This document shows positions 54,678-63,189 of a stretch of DNA of 64,000 nucleotides, in pieces; position 1 is the stretch's first letter; every line of letters starts with the position of its first letter. Source of the DNA: Pseudomaricurvus alkylphenolicus (lineage in GTDB: Bacteria > Pseudomonadota > Gammaproteobacteria > Pseudomonadales > Cellvibrionaceae); the NCBI RefSeq assembly GCF_011683955.1, contig NZ_JAAQPI010000009.1, forward strand, positions 124,001 through 188,000. The letters run 5' to 3'. The notes under the pieces were generated by a model. It was not told the DNA's origin. It saw nothing but the letters and a program-made list of their open reading frames with translations, and made no database searches. Position numbers and translations under genes: made by a program.

Positions 54678-56054
54678 ATGGAGAACGCATATCCGGGGCA
54701 AATCAATGCTAAGCGTTCCGCAGCGCTGCGTGATCATATCTATGCAGATTACAAAGTAAGAACGGTGCAATCGGGGCAGATGTTCGAGAAAGCCAAATCT
54801 GTTCTCCCTGGTGGCGTGTCTGGAAACCTGAGGTTTTTCCCGCCGTATCCTCTTTATATGACAAGTGGCCGGGGCAGCCAGGTAACGGATATTGATGGAA
54901 ACCGCTATATCGACTGTTTTAGCGCCAATGGCCCACTACTACTCGGTCATAGTCATCCGGCGTTAATGAAAGCGCTAGACAATGGACACGACTACGGGTT
55001 GTTGCCACTGAATCCACCGGTGATGATCGAGTGTGCCGAGCTTGTAAAGGAAATAGTTCCCTGTGCTGAACGGGTACGTTTTTTAAACACGGGAACGGAA
55101 GCGGTGATGACCGCTGTGCGCTATGCCAGAGCTTACACCGGAAAGCAAAAAATCCTAAAGTTTCACGGTCACTATCACGGACAGCAAGATCAATTCCTGT
55201 TCGGAATGGGCGCCGATCGAGCACTATTTTCAGCCGGCGTTCCTGATGATTCAATCACCAGTACACTTGTATGCCCCTACAACGATATTGAATCGGTCAG
55301 GCAATCACTTGAGACCGACGGTAATATTGCGGCCGTGATACTTGATCCAGCCATGCATGCCGGTGGGCTCTGGGGTAGCCAAAGAGACTTCCTGGTTGAA
55401 CTGAGAGAAACAACCCAACAGAAAGGTGTGCTTCTGATCTTTGACGAAGTGATTACGGGCTGCCGACTGGCACTGGGAGGAGCTCAGGAATACTTTAGGG
55501 TGGTTCCTGATCTGGTTACCATGGCAAAAGCATTGGGTGCTGGGGAAAAGCTTGCCGTCGTAGCGGGATCGGAAGCGGTAATGAGTGTGGTAGATCCTTT
55601 AGCATCGAAAGGCACCCCCCGAGTCTTTCAGTCGGGAACGGTAAATGACGGCTCCGTCGCATTGAGCGTTGCTTGCGCTGCCTTAAGGGAATATCAAAAA
55701 CTTTCCTCTGCTGGCGAATATGAGCGCCTGGAGATGAGGGCGGAGAAATTGCAGGCCGGAATTATGTCAGCCTTCGATGCCCATGGCATTAACTGTCAGG
55801 TCAACGGCATCAGTTCCATGCTGCAACTCTATATTGCGCCAGAACCAGTCACATTCGATAGTAGCCAGAAGTTGGACATGAGCTTTGTACAGCTTTTTTA
55901 TCTGGCTTTAATCAACGAAGGCGTATTGTTGTCAGTACCGACTTCGAATCATATTTATCTGTCTTTTGCTCATTCCGACAATGATGTAGACAAGATACTG
56001 GACGCCGTGCAAGTCGTTTTGAATCGCTATGACTTTGCCGGTTCGATTTTGTAG
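54678..56054 (+). CDS. Class III PLP aminotransferase (glutamate-1-semialdehyde aminomutase-like)
   Basis: 458 residues. Seen: SVLPGGVSGNLRFFPPYPLY near residue 45, LNTGTEAVMTAVRYARAYTG near 136, HGHYHGQQDQFLF near 162, FDEVITGCRLALGGAQEYF with the PLP-binding Asp near 255, and PDLVTMAKALGAG with the Schiff-base lysine near 281. It resembles GSA aminomutase, but the context is catabolic, so a transaminase acting on a primary amine or amino acid to give an aldehyde or keto acid is more likely; the next gene oxidises aldehydes. The ATG at 54678 has CGAGGA upstream. Confidence 0.85.
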   Translation: MENAYPGQINAKRSAALRDHIYADYKVRTVQSGQMFEKAKSVLPGGVSGNLRFFPPYPLYMTSGRGSQVTDIDGNRYIDCFSANGPLLLGHSHPALMKALDNGHDYGLLPLNPPVMIECAELVKEIVPCAERVRFLNTGTEAVMTAVRYARAYTGKQKILKFHGHYHGQQDQFLFGMGADRALFSAGVPDDSITSTLVCPYNDIESVRQSLETDGNIAAVILDPAMHAGGLWGSQRDFLVELRETTQQKGVLLIFDEVITGCRLALGGAQEYFRVVPDLVTMAKALGAGEKLAVVAGSEAVMSVVDPLASKGTPRVFQSGTVNDGSVALSVACAALREYQKLSSAGEYERLEMRAEKLQAGIMSAFDAHGINCQVNGISSMLQLYIAPEPVTFDSSQKLDMSFVQLFYLALINEGVLLSVPTSNHIYLSFAHSDNDVDKILDAVQVVLNRYDFAGSIL

Positions 56055-56068
56055 AATTGGAGTCAGTT

Positions 56069-57502
56069 ATGAAAGAAAATACCGTCGCCGAATTAGAAAC
56101 ACTCTTTGAAAAACAAAGGAAAGCGTTTAGTGAAAACAATAACCCATCCTATGAAGAACGGATGGGATGGCTGAAGTCTCTAGAGCAGATGATGATGGAT
56201 TTACGCCATCCAATTAGAGAAGCCATCAGCAAGGACTTTGATTGCCACTCTCCACTGATTACAGACATGTTTGAAACCGGCGGTGTTCTGGGTCGTTGTC
56301 GTAATGCACAAGCAAGTCTGAAAGAGTGGATGGCTCCGGTTGATCGTCCGTTATCTGATATAGTTCACGGATCCTCTAATTGCCAAGTAATTCAACAGCC
56401 CAAGGGCGTAATGGGGAATATATCTCCCTGGAATTTCCCCATCGAATGTTCACTGGTCATGGTTTGTGACATGTTGGCGGCGGGAAATCGAGTTATTGTC
56501 AAAGCCTCTGAGCTGGCACCGGCGACCGCTAAAGTCCTGCAAGACCATGTTGGCAAGTACTTTCCCGAGGAAGTGCTTGCCATTGTAGTCGGGGGTATCT
56601 CCTTCTCTCAGCACTTCGCGTCCATGCGTTGGGATCACCTGACGTACACGGGGAACACCGAAGTCGGGCGCCTGATTATGAAAGCCGCCGCAGAGAATCT
56701 AACGCCCGTCACACTGGAGCTGGGCGGCAAGAATCCGACCATATTTCTCGACGATGGCGTCGACAAACAGAAAATCAGGGAATACTTGAGTTTCAAATTT
56801 TGCAAGAGTGGACAGATTTGCACTTCCCCGGATTATGCGATGGTTCCGGAGAATCTCTTGGAGGAATGGCTGGAGCTGGCTCAGGAAGTCTGGCAGGAGG
56901 CCTATCCCAATTACTCCGACCATCCCGACGTCACCGGAATCATCAATGAGCGGCATTTCGGAAGGCTGCTGAATGCCGTAGAAGAAGCAAAGGATGATGG
57001 CTGTCGAGTTATCGCCCTGAGCAACGCCGAACCCGTACCCAGCCGTAGACAGCTTCCTATGTATCTAGTAGTCAGCCCCAGAGACGAACTTATGGTCATG
57101 AGGGAAGAAACCTTTGGCCCCATTACTCCGGTTCTCACCTACAAAACACTGGACGAAGCCTACGAATACATCAACAATCGCGAGAGGCCGTTGGCTTCCT
57201 ACCTGGTGACTCAAGCGCGAGACCCAGAGGTAGTGGAAGCATTCAAAAAGGCAATCGTTTCTGGTGGTGCAGGTATCAACGTGTTCGGTTTCCAAGCTGC
57301 AGAGCCGACCGCTCCCTTTGGCGGCATTGGCGCGAGTGGCATCGGTGCTCATGGTGGCCCGCAAGGGTTCGCGAATTATTCACATTCCAAAACCGTATAC
57401 AACTGTACGGACGATAATCCGCTCAAAATGTCTATCTGTGTCCCTTATGGTGAAATAACCCAGGCATTTGCTGAAGGCGTCTTCGCGCAGCCAGAACAAT
57501 AA
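56069..57502 (+). CDS. Aldehyde dehydrogenase (AlkH / coniferyl-aldehyde dehydrogenase-like)
   Basis: 477 residues. Seen: NISPWNFPIECSLVMVCDML near residue 115, catalytic Glu in VTLELGGKNPTIF near 215, catalytic Cys in CKSGQICTSPDYAMVP near 249, and the C-terminal PFGGIGASGIGAHGGPQGF. The short form and PDYAMVP segment are typical of the class that includes AlkH and coniferyl aldehyde dehydrogenase, which oxidise medium-chain or aryl-propenyl aldehydes. It follows the aminotransferase by 14 nt and precedes a ligase, suggesting aldehyde to acid to CoA ester. The ATG at 56069 has GGAG upstream. Confidence 0.9.
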   Translation: MKENTVAELETLFEKQRKAFSENNNPSYEERMGWLKSLEQMMMDLRHPIREAISKDFDCHSPLITDMFETGGVLGRCRNAQASLKEWMAPVDRPLSDIVHGSSNCQVIQQPKGVMGNISPWNFPIECSLVMVCDMLAAGNRVIVKASELAPATAKVLQDHVGKYFPEEVLAIVVGGISFSQHFASMRWDHLTYTGNTEVGRLIMKAAAENLTPVTLELGGKNPTIFLDDGVDKQKIREYLSFKFCKSGQICTSPDYAMVPENLLEEWLELAQEVWQEAYPNYSDHPDVTGIINERHFGRLLNAVEEAKDDGCRVIALSNAEPVPSRRQLPMYLVVSPRDELMVMREETFGPITPVLTYKTLDEAYEYINNRERPLASYLVTQARDPEVVEAFKKAIVSGGAGINVFGFQAAEPTAPFGGIGASGIGAHGGPQGFANYSHSKTVYNCTDDNPLKMSICVPYGEITQAFAEGVFAQPEQ

Positions 57503-57537
57503 ATCATCCCCAAAACGAAAACTAGAGGTAAACTGAA

Positions 57538-59166
57538 GTGCATGGCGAAATGATGGAAGAGCAGCTGTTGATTTCGGATATTCTCGAGCACGCTGCGGCT
57601 GTCCACGGGCAAGCCGAGATTGTAAGTCGATATTCGCATAGAGATATTCATCGTTATGGTTATGCGGATGCCTTGGAGCGTACGAAGAAGCTGGCCAATG
57701 CACTGAGTCGACTTGGTGTCATCGAAGGTCAATGTGTAGGTACCTTGGCGTGGAACGACCATCGTCATTTCGAGCTCTATTATGCCATTTCGGGTATAGG
57801 GGCCATCACCCATACTATCAATCCCAGGCAGTCCTCAGAGCAAATAAGTTATATCATCAATCATGCCTCAGATACGTTTATTTTTCTGGACCCTGACTTT
57901 ATTCCCCTGTTAGAGAGCATTGAGCACCAGATAAAAGGGGTGATCGGATTCGTCGTGCTCGCAAATCGTTTTGAAATGCCTCCAACGAAGCTTCCTAACG
58001 TTTGGTGTTACGAGGAACTCCTGCAGGGTGAGTCAGAGACCTATCATTGGCCCAGATTTCCAGATTCTACAGCCGCCAGCCTCTGCTATACCTCGGGAAC
58101 AACGGGTGATCCCAAAGGAGTGTTGTATTCTCACCGCTCAACGTTGTCCCACGCCCGAGCGGTAGCCGGAGGAGAGGGGTGGATGCTGGATAGCTCTTCC
58201 TCTGTATTGCCCGTCGTCCCGATGTTTCACGCCTGCGCCTGGGGCATCCCCTATTCTGCGGCCATGTTGGGATCAAAGCTGGTGTTGCCGGGCGGCGCTC
58301 TTGATGGCAAATCGCTGTTTGAGCTTATTGACAGCGAAGCTGTAAATTCCATGTGCGGGGTACCTACGGTGTGGCAAGGGTTACTGCGCCATCTGGACTC
58401 TATTGGTCGCAAGCTCACCAATGTTGAGAAGGTGGTTGTGGGCGGATCTGCGGCACCACTGTCTATGATTCAGGAGTTTGATGAAAAGCATGATGTTTTT
58501 GTTATGCACGGCTGGGGGATGACCGAGTTGAGTCCCGTGGGCGCGGTCAACTGCTTGACTCCGGAAATGAAACTCATGCCTAGAAATGAACGTCATCAAC
58601 TGCAAATGAAACAGGGTAAGCCGTTATTCGGTATAAAGATGAAAATCGTTGACGACAATGGCATGGAACAGCCACACGACGGAAGGAGCTTTGGTCGATT
58701 GATGGTTAAGGGACCGTGGGTAGCAAAATCCTATTTCAAATGCACGGATCACTCTGCATTCAGCTGCGACGGATGGTTTGATACCGGTGATATATCCACA
58801 ATAGACTCCAGTGGTTATATGCAGATCGTAGATAGAGCAAAAGACGTCATTAAGTCTGGAGGAGAATGGATCAGTTCCATCGAGATAGAAAATGCTGCAC
58901 TTGGGTGCGACGGCGTAACTGAGGCTTGTGTGATAGCTGCTACGCACGACAAGTGGGGAGAGCGCCCACTGCTGCTAATTACTGTCAACAAGCTGAGATC
59001 AGAAAAAACTGTCCAACAACATCTGGCTAATGTACTTCCCAAAATCTGGCTTCCCGATGCGATCATCATCGTTGAGACTTTACCTCACAATGCTACAGGC
59101 AAGCTATTGAAGCAGGAGCTGCGGAAAACCTACCAAAACTATCTGATCTCAGATGAAATAGCGTGA
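57538..59166 (+). CDS. AMP-dependent acyl-CoA synthetase/ligase (medium/long-chain type)
   Basis: 542 residues of the ANL superfamily. Seen: the P-loop YTSGTTGDPKGVLYSHRS near residue 185, HGWGMTELSPVG near 325, DGWFDTGDISTIDSSGYMQI near 417, DRAKDVIKSGGEWISSIEIE, and the C-terminal catalytic lysine in PHNATGKLLKQELR near 521. It forms an acyl-AMP and then an acyl-CoA from a carboxylic acid. Closest in style to AlkK-type medium-chain ligases. The GTG start at 57538 has AGAGG 9 nt upstream; ATGs at 57550 and 57553 are alternatives. Confidence 0.9.
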   Translation: MHGEMMEEQLLISDILEHAAAVHGQAEIVSRYSHRDIHRYGYADALERTKKLANALSRLGVIEGQCVGTLAWNDHRHFELYYAISGIGAITHTINPRQSSEQISYIINHASDTFIFLDPDFIPLLESIEHQIKGVIGFVVLANRFEMPPTKLPNVWCYEELLQGESETYHWPRFPDSTAASLCYTSGTTGDPKGVLYSHRSTLSHARAVAGGEGWMLDSSSSVLPVVPMFHACAWGIPYSAAMLGSKLVLPGGALDGKSLFELIDSEAVNSMCGVPTVWQGLLRHLDSIGRKLTNVEKVVVGGSAAPLSMIQEFDEKHDVFVMHGWGMTELSPVGAVNCLTPEMKLMPRNERHQLQMKQGKPLFGIKMKIVDDNGMEQPHDGRSFGRLMVKGPWVAKSYFKCTDHSAFSCDGWFDTGDISTIDSSGYMQIVDRAKDVIKSGGEWISSIEIENAALGCDGVTEACVIAATHDKWGERPLLLITVNKLRSEKTVQQHLANVLPKIWLPDAIIIVETLPHNATGKLLKQELRKTYQNYLISDEIA

Positions 59167-59286
59167 GCGCTGCAAAAAGAGTGCCATCTTTCCGATTGGG
59201 CAATCCAGTTCCTATGTTGTGATAGGGCGGATGACTATCAGATAGCCTTCAGCTATTATTTATTGTTATTGGCTGAATATTACACT

Positions 59287-60309
59287 ATGACTGTCAAACG
59301 AGTAGCTCAACAATCGGCGCCATCTTTTTCCGCTGAGAATCTGTATCAAAGGTTTTGCCACATCTTTACTTCCTCCATCCTGGAAGAAGCTGGAATCAGG
59401 CAGACCGTGTTGACAGATCCGGATACAGAGGTGGCGCTTGGCGACCATTGCAGGCTATTGGAGTTAGCGGCAATTCGGTCCGCCGATGATTGTCTCGGTT
59501 TGCACATCGGAAGTGAAATTAAACCGGGTGATATGGGGCCGCTTGGGTACACGATTCTCAATTCCCCTACGGTTAGAAAAGCGCTCGAGAACTTCTCAAG
59601 ATATCTACATGTATACGCACGCGGATGCGACATGACCCTGGAAGAGGAGAAGGAGCTGGCCTACTTTAAATTCAGTTATACCATTGTAGAGCCGAGCGTA
59701 CTTGGGCGCAGACAGGAAGCTGAGTGTACCCTGGCAATGGTAAAGCACGTTATTGAAGTGGCAACCGACAGGTCGTGGCGCCTGGAGGAGGTTCACTTTG
59801 AACATCCGAAACCAGAAAGTGTACTTGAGCACAAGCGAATTTTCGCCGCTCCCGTGAGCTTCGGTCGAGAGATAAACTGCCTTGTTTTCGCCAAGGCGCA
59901 GCTCGATCAGGAAATTGTACAAGCGGAGTCCAGGTTATATCAGGTTCTGGAAGCTCATCTCAGTGATGTGTTGAATAATCAGGTTGAAGAGGATGACATT
60001 GTAGCAACAGTTGGTAACATCATTGCCAAATCACTCAGCAACGGAATACCCAGTATAGATGATGTAGCAAAAGAACTGTGTATGACAAAACGCACCCTGC
60101 AACGTCGTCTGTCTGATCGAGACAAGCTCTATAACGAATATGCGGATGAAATTCGCCAGCAAATGGCTCGCCAGTATGTAGAGAATACCAAGCTGCCACT
60201 TACCGAAGTGGCATTTCTCCTCGGTTACGCCCATGTGAGTGCTTTCTCCAGGGCTTTCCGGCGATGGGCAGGTCTCACTCCTAACGAGTGTAGAGCCCAA
60301 AATATATGA
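59287..60309 (+). CDS. AraC family transcriptional regulator (N-terminal arabinose-binding-like domain)
   Basis: 340 residues. The N-terminal 230 residues match the sensory domain found in OruR/ArgR-like AraC proteins (LGDHCRLLELAAIRSADDCL, then LGLHIGSEIKPGDMGPLGYT near 74). The C-terminal two-HTH DNA-binding domain follows (IDDVAKELCMTKRTLQRRLS near 257, and LTEVAFLLGYAHVSAFSRAF near 304). AraC-type regulators bind tandem direct repeats about 21 bp apart, and such repeats precede the island's operons, so this is the prime candidate regulator. The ATG at 59287 fits the family start, though no ribosome site is evident. It lies 120 nt after the ligase gene. Confidence 0.9.
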   Translation: MTVKRVAQQSAPSFSAENLYQRFCHIFTSSILEEAGIRQTVLTDPDTEVALGDHCRLLELAAIRSADDCLGLHIGSEIKPGDMGPLGYTILNSPTVRKALENFSRYLHVYARGCDMTLEEEKELAYFKFSYTIVEPSVLGRRQEAECTLAMVKHVIEVATDRSWRLEEVHFEHPKPESVLEHKRIFAAPVSFGREINCLVFAKAQLDQEIVQAESRLYQVLEAHLSDVLNNQVEEDDIVATVGNIIAKSLSNGIPSIDDVAKELCMTKRTLQRRLSDRDKLYNEYADEIRQQMARQYVENTKLPLTEVAFLLGYAHVSAFSRAFRRWAGLTPNECRAQNI

Positions 60310-60489
60310 CGTAACCAGTTTGTTTTGAATGCCAGCTTCAAAGTGGAAGTTAAAGCAGCAAAGATGGTATTATTGAATTTGAAAAGTCGAAATCGCATTA
60401 AATCTCAGTTCAGTCGGTTTCCAACGGCCATACCAATAAAAGATGGCAGCGCCGCCAGAAACCCGTCAGCGAAATGCTAATTTCTTATA

Positions 60490-61536
60490 CTAGCTCCATG
60501 AAGGCGGGTAGCTTCTAGGAGGAAGGCAGCTGGTTTCTTTAGGGCCTGGCTGAATAATCTCAATCGTCATGCCGCAGCTGACGTCCTTGGGGAAATAGGC
60601 CATCTTTTCACCGTGAGGCTCCAATATGCAGTTCTTGTCATCCAGTGGTGAACCATCGATATTTACCATCTGGATACCTTTCGCCTCCATTTTTTTATTA
60701 TATGCATCTAGGTCTTTGACACACACGCAAATTTCACCCAGATATCCATCGCCTTTTTCGTTCAGAGTCTCCATCAGAGCACCAGGACCAACAGGCTGAA
60801 CCAGCTCAAGCCAGACGCCTCCGCAATCGATAAAGCATGCTTTGAATGCACCGATTTTTTCATTAGCCTGATTGTTCGAATTATCGATTTCTTTTGCGTA
60901 ACGCTTTAAACCCAACACATCGGTATAGAAGCTGGCTGTAGCTTCAAGATCTTTCACCCATACGGCAATGTGATCAATCCATATTTCTTCGGAGTCCGAC
61001 TCGTTTTCCCATAGTGAATCACGGATATTGATCAGACCGCCCTGGTCATTCGGAATTACTTCAAATATCTCAACGCTTGAACCACGTGTCGCCTCGATAG
61101 GCCAGTAGGCAATGCGCTGTCCCGTGTGTTCTATATCGTCTCCAAGCCCGACGCCTTCTTTGATCAAGCCTCCATCATCACCCAACGGGGAGCCATCCAT
61201 ATTCAACATCTGAATTCCCCGCTCCTTCATTTCCCGTAGTACTCCGTCGTAATCCTGAGGCTGAAAATTAATCTCAACCAGAGTACCCGCGCCAACCTGA
61301 TTCAAAATATCCATGCCCGGCCCGGGAGTGGTTGGCTTTATCAATTCCAGCCAGACTCCATTACCGTCAAAAAACAGCCCAGCCATGCCTCCGGTTGTGG
61401 GATCGTCGTCGCTGCAACCAATGTCCATGCTGTGTTGTCTAAAACCAACGATATCCCTTAGGAATCTCGCTGTACCATCGAGGTCTTCTACCCAGACTAC
61501 CATGTGGTCCATGTGCATATTCATGTTGTTAATCAT
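60490..61536 (-). CDS. Double-VOC (glyoxalase/bleomycin-resistance fold) protein 2
   Basis: 348 residues, two VOC modules, clearly related to the 50562-51506 protein: shared DHxxxWVxDL start, FDGNGVWLELIKPTTPGPGM and NMDGSPLGDDG. Both modules keep the metal ligands: MDHMVVWV and GVWLELIKP in module 1, IDHIAVWV and GVWLELVQP in module 2. The last 20 residues (rich in Pro and Ser) look non-conserved. It is the only minus-strand gene of the island, facing the AraC gene. GGAGAA lies 8 nt upstream of the ATG at 61536. Activity unknown; epimerase, lyase or dioxygenase are all possible. Confidence 0.85.
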   Translation of the reverse strand: MINNMNMHMDHMVVWVEDLDGTARFLRDIVGFRQHSMDIGCSDDDPTTGGMAGLFFDGNGVWLELIKPTTPGPGMDILNQVGAGTLVEINFQPQDYDGVLREMKERGIQMLNMDGSPLGDDGGLIKEGVGLGDDIEHTGQRIAYWPIEATRGSSVEIFEVIPNDQGGLINIRDSLWENESDSEEIWIDHIAVWVKDLEATASFYTDVLGLKRYAKEIDNSNNQANEKIGAFKACFIDCGGVWLELVQPVGPGALMETLNEKGDGYLGEICVCVKDLDAYNKKMEAKGIQMVNIDGSPLDDKNCILEPHGEKMAYFPKDVSCGMTIEIIQPGPKETSCLPPRSYPPSWS

Positions 61537-62145
61537 AGTAATATTCTCCGATTTTTAACTGAGCGTTCGTGGTGTAGTTCGAAAATATTTGTCCTTGCAT
61601 ATCTAGGCATTCCGAGATTTAAATCAGGCCTTTGGTCAGCATTGGGGCCGTGGGATTTGATAATGAATTAGTTTGAAAGTATAGCGTTTGAAAATCTGCA
61701 TTCTTTCCACCGGGTGCCAAATGTTTTTCACTGGATGCCATTGCGTGTGTTTATTCCCATCGATCACCCTATTGCCAAGGGCAGTGGAGTCTCAAAACGA
61801 GGCGGGTGAAGTCCTGGCAGCATGTAACGCCAGCATGAGATGTTTATTGGAACAGGAAGCCTACGAGACCACTGACGAACTCCCCCAGCGCCTCTATCAA
61901 ACACTAGCCCGAGAATTGGGGTAGCCTTCTTCGGTACGGTTTGTTCCATTCTTGCTAGATGATGAAATCATCACCCTCTCTCATCACCTGATAATCCCGC
62001 ACTGCCAACAGCCTTGATCAATTGATAAAGCACCACTGAAAAAGACTTATAAATCAATAGCTTAAAAATTGGCCCGGTTACTGCATTACCTCTTCCACGA
62101 GGCAGTTAAAACTGCACGACGCATTGATAGTCGGAGGGGAGAACC
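61537..62145. other. Gene-free right edge of the island
   Basis: 609 nt between divergent genes. I find no convincing gene, terminator or repeat. The part near 61537 should hold the VOC promoter (minus strand). TGCCA occurs twice 21 bp apart (61715 and 61736) but lacks most of the island operator pattern. A+T content drops towards 62146. GGAGGGGAG before the lipoprotein ATG at 62146 is a good ribosome site. Confidence 0.5.
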
Positions 62146-63189
62146 ATGAAACTTAACCATTTGGCACAACGCAAACTGGTGCCTTTGTTACTGACGCTGG
62201 GCGTCCTGGGGGGCTGCGAAGCTCCTCTGGATTTGTCCGGCATTGAGCAACAACAAAATCAGGCCACACGCCGTTTTGATCAGTTCAAGTCTGCAGCTCA
62301 TACCGATGATCGTATTGTGGTTGTTGGAGATCACGGCGTGGTGCTGACCTCCCGCGACCAGGGTGAGAGCTGGAGTCGCTTGGAACTCAGCGGTTATCCC
62401 GCTTTAGTGGACGTGACCGCCTGCCCGGACGGAAGCGTGGTGGCTCTGGACCGCTCGCGCAAGGTTTGGGTTTCCGACACCAATGACTCAGGTAATGAGT
62501 ACTGGGCCTCCCGCGGCATTACCACCGAAGAGGAGCCGTTGGCCATTGACTGCGACCCCGAGGGCCATCTCTGGGTAACTGCCAGTTTCAGTACCATTCT
62601 CCACAGTAATGACAAGGGGTTGGGCTGGGCGTCGCAGTCACTGGATGAAGATATGCAGCTGGGCACCATCCAGTTTCTGGACCGTGACAGCGCGGTTATT
62701 ACCGGGGAATTCGGTGCACTGCTGAAAAGTATCGATGGCGGACGCACCTGGCAGCGGCACGCGGATTTGCCCGATGAGTTCTTTCCGCTTGCGGCTCACT
62801 TTGCGGATACCGACACCGGCTGGGTATCCGGCTTGGGTGGCACGGTGTTACACACCCGAGACGGGGGACAAAGCTGGGAAAAACAATCCACTGCCAGCGT
62901 TTCTCCCCTGTATGGATTGATCAGCAATGGCCCCGAACTCTATGCCGCCGGTGATAGCGGTACGCTTTTGCAATACGACGGAGCCAGTTGGAATCCCGTT
63001 GCCCACAATACCGGCGTTCGTTCCTATTTTATTGCCATGGCAGCCTTAAACAGGGATCAGTTACTGGTGGCCGGCGGTGCAGGCCTGGTGAGCGTGATTG
63101 ATGTCACTCAGGACACTACCAAGCCCCATGCCAATCACAACGTGTTGGCAGAGAAATTGAACGAACGCACTGAGGGAGCCACCCTATGA
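62146..63189 (+). CDS. YCF48/BNR-repeat-like lipoprotein
   Basis: 347 residues. Signal peptide with lipobox LGVLGGC (cysteine about 25), so it is probably membrane-anchored outside the cytoplasm. The rest is a run of beta-propeller repeats with BNR-type blades: VVLTSRDQGESWSRLEL, TILHSNDKGLGWASQSL, ALLKSIDGGRTWQRHAD and TVLHTRDGGQSWEKQST. These resemble the YCF48/Photosystem II stability-factor repeats, though no photosynthesis is implied. Its stop overlaps the start of an MMPL transporter by 4 nt (ATGA). That pairing is common beside lipid- or steroid-degradation genes of gammaproteobacteria (from memory). Confidence 0.85.
   Translation: MKLNHLAQRKLVPLLLTLGVLGGCEAPLDLSGIEQQQNQATRRFDQFKSAAHTDDRIVVVGDHGVVLTSRDQGESWSRLELSGYPALVDVTACPDGSVVALDRSRKVWVSDTNDSGNEYWASRGITTEEEPLAIDCDPEGHLWVTASFSTILHSNDKGLGWASQSLDEDMQLGTIQFLDRDSAVITGEFGALLKSIDGGRTWQRHADLPDEFFPLAAHFADTDTGWVSGLGGTVLHTRDGGQSWEKQSTASVSPLYGLISNGPELYAAGDSGTLLQYDGASWNPVAHNTGVRSYFIAMAALNRDQLLVAGGAGLVSVIDVTQDTTKPHANHNVLAEKLNERTEGATL

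Noticed and set aside
54678-56054. Calling this gene hemL (glutamate-1-semialdehyde aminomutase)
   Set aside because: The fold matches, but the operon context is catabolic and the segment after the active-site lysine differs from the usual GGGxPVGAxGG pattern.
61715-61740. TGCCA direct repeat with 21-bp spacing upstream of the minus-strand VOC gene
   Set aside because: It shares the spacing but not the TGTC start or, in the first copy, the G at position 12, and it points away from the VOC gene. Not counted as an island operator.
61688-61924. Small plus-strand reading frame of 78 codons in the right-edge gap
   Set aside because: It begins at a TTG without a ribosome site, has no recognisable motif and a cysteine-rich odd composition. 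A remnant is possible but not supportable.
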